Part shown: positions 55,163-64,000 of the stretch, in pieces | Layout: each line of letters starts with the position of its first letter | How positions within the stretch are numbered: position 1 is the stretch's first letter | Program-made: the position numbers and the translations under genes | Origin: Thiocapsa roseilacustris | GTDB taxonomy: Bacteria; Pseudomonadota; Gammaproteobacteria; Chromatiales; Chromatiaceae | Direction of reading: 5' to 3' | NCBI RefSeq assembly: GCF_041903755.1 | Contig: NZ_JBBWVE010000019.1 | Coordinates: forward strand, 73,771-137,770 | Length of the DNA: 64,000 nt | Notes under the pieces: generated by a model | What the model was told of the DNA's origin: nothing | The model's database searches: none | The model's input: the letters and a program-made list of their open reading frames with translations, nothing else

Positions 55163-56131
55163 TCAATGTTTACGGTCGACCGAAAAATCCGCGAGCGTCG
55201 CCATGGCATCCCTGGCGGGGCAGGGAGGCAAAGCACTCAAGGCGCGCTTCGCTCGATCCGCGTAGTCTTCCGCAAGCCGCGCAGTATAGTTAATGGCGTC
55301 GGTCGACGCAATCGCCTCCACGACGGATTCCATGTGCTTGCGACCGCCTTCCTCGATGGCCTTGCGCAACAATACCTTTTGCTCGGGTGTTCCCACTTCC
55401 ATCGCCCGAATCACCGGAAGCGTCGGTTTGCCCTCGTCGAGGTCATCGCCGACGTTCTTGCCCAGCTCTGCGTTTGCCGGACTGTAGTCCAATGCGTCGT
55501 CGATGAGCTGGAAGGCGATCCCGAGATTGAGGCCATAGCTCGCCGCAGCCTCTTCGACGCCGGGACTCGATCCGGCGAGCACGGCGCCGAGTCGCACGCC
55601 CGCTTCAAACAGTGTCGCCGTCTTGCGGGTGATGACCTCCATGTAGCGGGTCCGATCCGTATCGGGGTCGTGTGTGTTCAGGAGTTGCAGCACCTCGCCT
55701 TCGGCGATCCGGTTGGTCGCGTGCGAGAGAATGTCCATGACCCGCATATTCCCGACATCAACCATCATCTCGAAGGCGCGGGAGTAGAGGAAGTCGCCGA
55801 CCAGCACACTGGCGTCATTGCCCCAGACGACATTGGCCGTCTCGCGGTTGCGTCTCAGCTCCGAGGCATCGACGACATCGTCGTGCAGCAGCGTTGCTGT
55901 GTGTATAAATTCCACGACAGCCGCCAGATCGATGTGGCGCTCTCCGGAGTACCCGCAAGCCCGGGATGCGAGGAGTACCGAAAGTGGTCGCAGGCGCTTG
56001 CCGCCGCTGTTGACGATATAGCTGCCGATTTGATTGATCAGGACCACGTCTGACCGAAGTCGACGTAGGATCAAGGCGTCAACGGCCTTGACGTCTTCGG
56101 CGACGGGTTGTCGGAGCGCGGCAATATCCAT
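55163..56131 (-). CDS. ispB: Octaprenyl diphosphate synthase (trans-polyprenyl synthase)
   Basis: A 322-residue prenyltransferase with the two Asp-rich motifs ATLLHDDVVDASELRR and FQLIDDALDYSP, GGKRLRPLSVLLASRACGY and GKPTLPVI. It makes the side chain of ubiquinone/menaquinone. It is divergent from rplU-rpmA, the arrangement of E. coli. ATG 56131 is the family start; the open frame extends to 56275. Confidence 0.95.
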   Translation of the reverse strand: MDIAALRQPVAEDVKAVDALILRRLRSDVVLINQIGSYIVNSGGKRLRPLSVLLASRACGYSGERHIDLAAVVEFIHTATLLHDDVVDASELRRNRETANVVWGNDASVLVGDFLYSRAFEMMVDVGNMRVMDILSHATNRIAEGEVLQLLNTHDPDTDRTRYMEVITRKTATLFEAGVRLGAVLAGSSPGVEEAAASYGLNLGIAFQLIDDALDYSPANAELGKNVGDDLDEGKPTLPVIRAMEVGTPEQKVLLRKAIEEGGRKHMESVVEAIASTDAINYTARLAEDYADRAKRALSALPPCPARDAMATLADFSVDRKH

Positions 56132-56493
56132 GATGTGTTGATGGACTGACTGATCGTGGCGGCGGATGCTAGGTGCGCGATAGGGGCCTGTCAAGTTGGA
56201 GGCGGGCTGAGAGTCTCGTATTGAGTAGTGAGCGATGAGTGATGAATGGCTAGAAAGGAAGGCGCGAACAGTCACTTAGCGATCGGAAAGACGGAAAACC
56301 AGCGCCTTCTGAAGTATATCATTGGATCCGCCTTGGGTTTGCCTGCCGATAAGCCGGAATCACCAGGTGCCGCTCTCCTGCCTGCGTCGCGCTACAGGTC
56401 CTTGACCAGGGTTCGCTCGTCGAGTAGTATTCCGCTTCTTTCGTTTCGGCGCCTGTCGCCGATCTCGCCGAATGGTTTTGGGGATCTTCAGAC
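56132..56493. other. ispB-rplU divergent intergenic region
   Basis: These 362 bp hold the divergent regulatory region. Apart from the rplU promoter at 56402-56430 I recognise no gene or repeat. Confidence 0.5.
56402..56430 (+). promoter_or_regulatory. Sigma-70-like promoter of rplU-rpmA
   Basis: TTGACC (56402-56407), a 17-bp spacer and TAGTAT (56425-56430) lie about 63 bp before the rplU start. Good matches and ideal spacing for the housekeeping sigma factor. Confidence 0.7.
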
Positions 56494-56808
56494 ATGTACG
56501 CGGTCATTCAAACCGGTGGCAAACAATACCGGGTTTCGGAAGGCGACACCGTCAAAGTAGAAAAGATTGTGGCGGAGCAGGGCGCTATCGTCGACTTCGA
56601 TAAGGTCCTTTTGGTGGCCGACGGGGACGATGTCAAGGTCGGCAAACCCTACGTGGAAGGCGGTAAGGTCAGCGCAACGGTCGAAGGCCACGGGCGTGCG
56701 AAGAAGGTCATGATCGTGAAGTTTCGGCGGCGCAAGCACCACCTGAAACGTCAGGGCCATCGTCAATCGTTCACCGCCCTGAAGATTACGGCGATCAGCG
56801 CCGGCTGA
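56494..56808 (+). CDS. rplU: 50S ribosomal protein L21
   Basis: 104 residues, MYAVIQTGGKQYRVSEGDTVKVEKI to the end TALKITAISAG, with FRRRKHHLKRQGHRQ, all L21 hallmarks. It binds 23S rRNA with L20. First gene of rplU-rpmA; a GGGGAT ribosome site lies upstream. Confidence 0.97.
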   Translation: MYAVIQTGGKQYRVSEGDTVKVEKIVAEQGAIVDFDKVLLVADGDDVKVGKPYVEGGKVSATVEGHGRAKKVMIVKFRRRKHHLKRQGHRQSFTALKITAISAG

Positions 56809-56821
56809 AGAGGAGACTCCC

Positions 56822-57100
56822 ATGGCACATAAGAAAGCTGGCGGCAGCTCGCGCAACGGGCGTGATTCGGAATCCAAGCGGCTCGGCGTCAAGGTCTTCG
56901 GTGGACAGGTTGTCAAGGCTGGATCCATCATCGTTCGCCAACGCGGTACCCGATTCCACAGCGGGGTCAACGTTGGCTGCGGACGTGACCATACCCTGTT
57001 TGCCCTGCGCGACGGGATTGTGACCTTTGTCGAGCAAGGCCCGAAGAATCGGAAATTCGTGACGGTGGTCGAGAAGCCGGCCGACGTCGGCTCGGCCTGA
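56822..57100 (+). CDS. rpmA: 50S ribosomal protein L27
   Basis: 92 residues starting MAHKKAGGSSRNGRDSESKRLGVK, with IIVRQRGTRFHSGVNVGCGRDHTLFAL. Its N-terminus reaches the peptidyl-transferase centre. A GAGGAG ribosome site precedes ATG 56822, 13 bp after rplU. The C-terminus is a few residues longer than in E. coli (85). Confidence 0.97.
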   Translation: MAHKKAGGSSRNGRDSESKRLGVKVFGGQVVKAGSIIVRQRGTRFHSGVNVGCGRDHTLFALRDGIVTFVEQGPKNRKFVTVVEKPADVGSA

Positions 57101-57134
57101 TCCTTCCGGCGCCGACCCATCGCAACGGGCACGC

Positions 57135-57166
57135 GAGCCTCGCCGTTTCGGCGGGGCTCTTTTCGT
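57135..57166 (+). terminator. Terminator after rpmA
   Basis: GAGCCTCGCCG-TTT-CGGCGGGGCTC followed by TTTTCGTTT forms a typical intrinsic terminator 34 bp after the rpmA stop; obgE begins 25 bp later, so read-through or its own promoter is needed. Confidence 0.85.
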
Positions 57167-57190
57167 TTATGCGATGAGGTTGTTTGAGTT

Positions 57191-58300
57191 ATGAAATTCG
57201 TTGACGAGGCTTTCATTCGGGTCGAGGCAGGAGACGGCGGCAGCGGCTGTGTCAGCTTCCGTCGCGAGAAATACATCCCGAAGGGCGGACCCAACGGCGG
57301 CGACGGGGGCAATGGCGGCAGCGTCCACCTTGTCGCCGACGTCAATCTGAATACCCTGGTCGATCTGCGCTACCAACGTGTGCATCGCGCGGAGCGGGGG
57401 CAGAACGGCAGGAGCCGCGACATGACCGGTCGTGCCGGCGCGGATCTCGTCATTCGGGTCCCGGTAGGGACGCGCGTCTTTGAGCGTGAGACCGGCGAGT
57501 TAATCGGCGAGCTCTTGGAGTCCGGCCGACAGATGTTGGTGGCCCAAGGCGGCTTTCACGGCATCGGGAATGCGCGCTTCAAATCCAGTACCAATCGAAC
57601 CCCGAGACAGTTCACCCCGGGAACACCGGGTGAGCGCAGAGACCTCCAGCTCGAACTGATCCTGCTCGCGGACGTCGGCTTGCTCGGCTTCCCGAATGCG
57701 GGCAAATCCTCTCTGATTCGCCAGGTTTCCAGTGCGCGCCCGAAGGTCGCGGACTATCCTTTCACGACGCTTTACCCCAACCTCGGCGTGGTGCGGCTCG
57801 GTCGCGACCGCAGCTTCGTGATCGCCGACATCCCCGGCGTGATCGAGGGTGCTGCGGAGGGTGCGGGGCTCGGGAGCCACTTTCTCAAACATCTCTCCCG
57901 CACGCGCTTTCTGTTGCATCTGGTCGATGTCGCCCCGTTGGACGAGGCGGTGGATCCCGTCGAGCAGGTTCGCAAGATCGAGGCGGAGCTCTCCGCGTTC
58001 GGCGAAGGGCTCGCGCTCAAGGAGCGTTGGTTGGTGCTCAACAAGATCGACCGCCTCCTCCCCGAGGAGTATGCGGCGCAGCGCGAAGATGTCGTCTCTC
58101 GGCTCGAGTGGACATTGCCCGTTTATGGGATCTCTGCGATGACGGGGGAGGGTACGGCGACGTTGATGGGCGATCTGATGAGTCGTCTCGAGGCGTTGGC
58201 TGCCGAAAGAGCGGCCGCCGAGCAGGCAGGAGCAGATCGCGAGAGCGGCGCCGATGCCGATCCTGCAGCACCCGAGACCGAATGGCATCCGCTCGACTGA
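57191..58300 (+). CDS. obgE: GTPase Obg/CgtA
   Basis: 369 residues: the glycine-rich Obg domain (FIRVEAGDGGSGCVSFRREK, PNGGDGGNGGSVHLVAD), then a GTPase domain with G1 GFPNAGKSSLIRQ (about 167-179), G3 FVIADIPGVIEGAAEGAGLG and G4 LNKID. It couples ribosome assembly with growth state. The Ala/Glu/Asp-rich tail after residue 340 is unconserved. It follows rplU-rpmA as in most bacteria. Confidence 0.97.
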   Translation: MKFVDEAFIRVEAGDGGSGCVSFRREKYIPKGGPNGGDGGNGGSVHLVADVNLNTLVDLRYQRVHRAERGQNGRSRDMTGRAGADLVIRVPVGTRVFERETGELIGELLESGRQMLVAQGGFHGIGNARFKSSTNRTPRQFTPGTPGERRDLQLELILLADVGLLGFPNAGKSSLIRQVSSARPKVADYPFTTLYPNLGVVRLGRDRSFVIADIPGVIEGAAEGAGLGSHFLKHLSRTRFLLHLVDVAPLDEAVDPVEQVRKIEAELSAFGEGLALKERWLVLNKIDRLLPEEYAAQREDVVSRLEWTLPVYGISAMTGEGTATLMGDLMSRLEALAAERAAAEQAGADRESGADADPAAPETEWHPLD

Positions 58301-58318
58301 CCTGACTGGATCTTTCCT

Positions 58319-59443
58319 ATGATTTCGCGCGCCATGATCCCCTTCACGCGTCGATGGGTCGTGAAGATCGGAAGTGCATTGTTGACCCGCGACGGCGCCG
58401 GACTTGAGCGCAGTATGCTGGCCCCCTGGGTGGAGCAGATCAGCGCACGCCGAATGGCGGGCAACGAGGTGGTTCTGGTGTCCTCGGGCGCTGTCGCCGA
58501 GGGGATGGCGCGGATGGGTTGGCAGGCGCGTCCCAAGGCGCTGCATGCGTTGCAGGCGGCCGCCGCGATCGGACAGATGGGACTCGTACGCGCGTATGAA
58601 GACTGTTTCCAGGCCCGCGGATTGCATACCGCCCAAGTGCTCCTGACCCATGATGATCTGGCGGATCGCGCCCGATATCTCAACGCTCGCAGTACACTCC
58701 GGACCTTGCTCAAGCTCGGTGTGATCCCCGTCATCAACGAGAATGATACGGTTGCAACCGACGAATTGCGCTTCGGCGACAACGATACCTTGGCGGCTCT
58801 GGTCGCCAACCTGATCCAGGCCGACCTTCTGATTCTCCTGACCGATCAGGACGGTCTATTCGATCGGGATCCGCGCGCTTACGCCGATGCCTGCTTGATT
58901 TCCGAGACCCGGGTCGACGATCCGCAGCTCGACCAGGTCGCTGGCGGCAGCGTCACGGGCCTGGGTACGGGCGGAATGATCACGAAGGTCCGTGCGGCTC
59001 GTCTTGCAGCGCGCTCGGGTACGCCGACGGTGATCGCGCCAGGGCGTGGAGAAGACGTCCTGAGGCGGATCGGACAAGGGGAAGGCGTCGGCACCTTGTT
59101 GGTGCCCTTCCAGGGCCCTCAGGCCGCGCGCAAGCAGTGGTTGGCCGGTCATCTCCAGGTCCGTGGTCGTCTCACGCTCGACGCCGGAGCCGTCAATGCC
59201 CTACGCGAGAAGGGGACGAGTCTGCTCGCCGTGGGTGTCAAAGAGGTGCAAGGTGCCTTTAACCGTGGTGAAGTCGTTGCTTGTATTGATGAGTCGGGCC
59301 GCGAAGTGGCGCGCGGTTTGGTCAACTACGATGTGCAGGAAGTCGCGCGGGTCAAGGGGCAACCGTCGAGCCGATTCGAGGGAATCCTCGGCTATCTCGA
59401 CGAGGAGGAATTGATCCATCGCGACAATCTGGTTCTGCTCTAA
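58319..59443 (+). CDS. proB: Glutamate 5-kinase
   Basis: 374 residues with an amino-acid kinase domain (WVVKIGSALLTRDGAGLE, VVLVSSGAVAEGMARMG, INENDTVATDELRFGDNDTLAALVANL, GTGGMITKVRAARLAARSG) and a C-terminal PUA domain (LTLDAGAVNALREKGTSLL). First step of proline synthesis. ATG 58319 or 58334; neither has a clear ribosome site. The TAA stop at 59441-59443 is the first three bases of a TTAAACCGCG-type repeat, so that insertion may have defined the C-terminus. Confidence 0.95.
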   Translation: MISRAMIPFTRRWVVKIGSALLTRDGAGLERSMLAPWVEQISARRMAGNEVVLVSSGAVAEGMARMGWQARPKALHALQAAAAIGQMGLVRAYEDCFQARGLHTAQVLLTHDDLADRARYLNARSTLRTLLKLGVIPVINENDTVATDELRFGDNDTLAALVANLIQADLLILLTDQDGLFDRDPRAYADACLISETRVDDPQLDQVAGGSVTGLGTGGMITKVRAARLAARSGTPTVIAPGRGEDVLRRIGQGEGVGTLLVPFQGPQAARKQWLAGHLQVRGRLTLDAGAVNALREKGTSLLAVGVKEVQGAFNRGEVVACIDESGREVARGLVNYDVQEVARVKGQPSSRFEGILGYLDEEELIHRDNLVLL

Positions 59444-59526
59444 ACCGCGCCCAGTGCGGTATGCGATGTTTATGGATGGGATCGGCCCCGGCGGATTTCA
59501 GAGCCGCTGGAGCCGGCGCGGTTTAA
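59441..59526 (+). repeat. TTAAACCGCG-ended element, copy B
   Basis: TAAACCGCGCCCAGTGCGG at the left and GCCGGCGCGGTTTAA at the right bound an 86-bp unit with the shared inner block GATGGGATCGGCCCC. It begins inside the proB stop codon and is followed by an AT-rich spacer and another TAAACCGCG at about 59550. Confidence 0.75.
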
Positions 59527-59599
59527 AGTATTAAAAAATAATAAATTCTAAACCGCGTCACCACTGCTTTCCTTCAATCCTCCCCTCGTCGCCCGACCT

Positions 59600-60733
59600 T
59601 TAATCAGTGCCGAGGCCCGTGGCCTTCGCAACCGCGTCCACGATCCGGACCTGTTCCTCATCCGACAGATAGGGGTGCATCGGGAGACTCATGACCCGCT
59701 GTGCCACGCGCGCGCTGACAGGCGTCCCGAACCGCTCCAGGCTCGGTTGAAACACGGGTTGGTCGTTCAACGGCACGGGGTAGTGCACCGCCGTCGGAAC
59801 CCCTTCGGCCGCCAATGTCTCGGCGACGCGATCACGCTCGTCGATCTGGATGGTGTACTGTGCATAGACCGATTCGTTGCCGGGTGCGATGGATGGGGTC
59901 AACACTGCGCCCTCGGCAACCTCGCTCGAGGTTGCTCCGCGAGCCTGAAGCAATTCGGAATAGCGTGCTCCGAGCCGGATTCGTGCGTCGATCTCGTTGC
60001 CGAACAGCGGTAGCTTCGCAAGGAGAACCGCGGCCTGAAGCGTGTCGATGCGGCCGTTCAGGCCAAGACGCGGATGATGATAACGGCGATCTTGGCCGTG
60101 GTTTCGGATTTCCCTCAGACTTTTCGCCACATCATCGTCGTTGGTGAAACAGGCTCCGGCGTCGCCGTAGGCGCCCAGCGGCTTGGACGGGAAGAAGGAC
60201 GTGCAGCCGATCGAGGACAGGGCGCAGGACCGCTTTCCCTTGTAGGTGGCTCCGAAGCTTTGGGCGGCGTCTTCGATCACGGGCAGGCGATGTCGTGCGG
60301 CGATTTCATTGATGGCGTCCATGTCCGCGCATTGGCCGTAAAGAGAAACCGGCATGATGGCGCGGGTCCGTCCGGTGATGGCCTCTTCGATACGATCGGG
60401 GTCGACGTTGTAGGTTACGGGGTCGATGTCGACGAAGACCGGTCGCACGCCGAGCAGCGCGATCATCTCGCCGGTCGCGATGAAGGTGAATGGGGTCGTG
60501 ATGACCTCGTCGCCCCGACCGATCTCCAACGCCATCATGGCCGCGAGCAATGCGTCTGTTCCGCTTGAGAGACCGATACAGTGCCGGGTTCCGACGAAGT
60601 CGGCGAGCGCAATCTCCAGCGCTTCGACCTCGGGCCCCATAATGTATTGCCCGTGCTCCAAAACTGCATGAATCCGGGCCTTCACGTCGTCTTCGATCAG
60701 TCGATACTGGGACTTCAAGTCGATGAATTGCAT
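59600..60733 (-). CDS. DegT/DnrJ/EryC1/StrS family sugar aminotransferase
   Basis: A 377-residue PLP enzyme starting MQFIDLKSQYRLIEDDVKARI, with SSGTDALLAAMMALEIGRGDEV, the aspartate motif VIEDAAQSFGA and the PLP lysine in SFFPSKPLGAYGDAGAC. It is like WbpE, which aminates a 3-keto UDP-sugar for O-antigen or exopolysaccharide. No other sugar-nucleotide gene is next to it; it lies between two TTAAACCGCG elements. Confidence 0.9.
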   Translation of the reverse strand: MQFIDLKSQYRLIEDDVKARIHAVLEHGQYIMGPEVEALEIALADFVGTRHCIGLSSGTDALLAAMMALEIGRGDEVITTPFTFIATGEMIALLGVRPVFVDIDPVTYNVDPDRIEEAITGRTRAIMPVSLYGQCADMDAINEIAARHRLPVIEDAAQSFGATYKGKRSCALSSIGCTSFFPSKPLGAYGDAGACFTNDDDVAKSLREIRNHGQDRRYHHPRLGLNGRIDTLQAAVLLAKLPLFGNEIDARIRLGARYSELLQARGATSSEVAEGAVLTPSIAPGNESVYAQYTIQIDERDRVAETLAAEGVPTAVHYPVPLNDQPVFQPSLERFGTPVSARVAQRVMSLPMHPYLSDEEQVRIVDAVAKATGLGTD

Positions 60734-60742
60734 TCGTTCCGC

Positions 60743-60831
60743 CTTAAACCGCGCCCAGCGCGGTATGCGATGTTTTTGGATGGGATCGGCCCCAGCAGAC
60801 TTGACGACTGCTAGCGTCGGCGCGGTTTAAG
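60743..60831 (+). repeat. TTAAACCGCG-ended element, copy C
   Basis: CTTAAACCGCGCCCAGCG to CGGCGCGGTTTAAG, an almost perfectly closed palindromic 89-bp unit sharing its inner block with copies A and B. It starts 10 bp upstream of the aminotransferase start codon, so it lies in that gene's promoter/leader. Confidence 0.8.
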
Positions 60832-60875
60832 ATCAGGATACCGGGTTTTCGGCGAGCCGTCTTTTCCGCACCCAT

Positions 60876-60906
60876 AAAAAAACCCCCGCCGTGAGGCGGG
60901 GGTTTT
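60876..60906 (-). terminator. Terminator of the rRNA operon
   Basis: On the minus strand AAAACCCCCGCCTCACGGCGGGGGTTTTTTTA forms a stable hairpin followed by seven T, 12 bp past the 5S gene. Confidence 0.92.
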
Positions 60907-60917
60907 GGGTATAAGGC

Positions 60918-61032
60918 CCTGGCGGTGACCTACGTTCGCATGGGGAGGCCCCACACTATCATCGGCGAGACACCGTTTCACGTCTGAGTTCGGGATGGGA
61001 TCAGGTGGTTCCAGTGTTCTATGGCCGCCAGG
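60918..61032 (-). rRNA. rrf: 5S rRNA
   Basis: The minus strand reads CCTGGCGGCCATAGAACACT through CCATCCCGAACTCAGACGTG and GTGTGGGGCCTCCCCATGCG to CACCGCCAGG, a complete 115-nt 5S rRNA with paired ends. It is the last gene of the operon; no tRNA lies between 23S and 5S (gap of 97 bp). Confidence 0.96.
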
Positions 61033-61129
61033 AAAACGGGCGGTCGCGCCCCGTGCGGGGACGCGTCCTGTTCGGGGAGATCGTGTTGCGGGAGCTGTCG
61101 GCACCCGGCGCAACGCGCTTGGGTGTTAT

Positions 61130-64000
<2,871 letters not shown>

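Overview
The window is GC-rich DNA of a gammaproteobacterium, most likely a purple sulfur bacterium of the Chromatiaceae/Chromatiales. That placement rests on overall gene content and order (lolCD-DUF2062-comEC, maf-rng-yhdP-nit-tldD-pmbA, ispB/rplU-rpmA-obgE-proB), the type of dispersed repeats and the many PAS/GGDEF/EAL fragments. No photosynthesis or sulfur-oxidation gene lies here, so the family-level call is inference.

Layout. 1-1.6 kb: a truncated PAS gene, a STAS-domain gene and a decayed GGDEF-EAL remnant. 1.7-14.6 kb: housekeeping genes (lipoprotein export lolC/lolD, DUF2062, comEC, a PfkB sugar/nucleoside kinase, tsaB, glycerate kinase, a ferritin-like DUF455 protein, a hydrolase-OsmC fusion, a YqhA-like membrane protein). 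14.8-18.8 kb: a compact defence-like island with a C5-cytosine methyltransferase, a ParB-fold protein translationally coupled to a probable PD-(D/E)XK nuclease, and a Vsr-type nuclease; the two middle genes are clearly more AT-rich than the surroundings. This is the best candidate for a little-described system. 18.9-21.8 kb: two divergent lipid-linked glycosyltransferase genes. 21.8-29.6 kb: a gene graveyard with at least six broken genes (CBS-domain protein, choloylglycine hydrolase, patatin, lipocalin with an in-frame amber codon, hybrid histidine kinase, SulP/cNMP transporter) around an intact LemA-TPM/PDZ pair and a lone pstS. 29.6-49.9 kb: mostly conserved genes (PEBP, M48 lipoprotein protease, a homocysteine-methyltransferase module coupled to a sulfurtransferase, rlmH, maf, rng, yhdP, nitrilase, tldD/pmbA, an FAD oxidoreductase-DUF1365-Cfa operon, serB). 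50-54.8 kb: a large PAS-GAF-PAS-GGDEF-EAL protein and an MFS transporter. 55-60.7 kb: tRNA-Pro, ispB divergent from rplU-rpmA-obgE-proB, and a sugar aminotransferase. 60.9-64 kb: the 3' part of an rRNA operon on the minus strand (5S and an almost complete 23S).

Four kinds of small repeats punctuate intergenic DNA: a roughly 134-bp palindromic element (three copies), an 85-89-bp TTAAACCGCG-ended element (four copies, one supplying the stop codon of proB), a hairpin built from GTTGTC/GACAAC hexamers (two copies), and an 18-unit AGCTGAT heptamer array in front of maf. Functional assignments come from reading motifs and recalling families; no database search was run.
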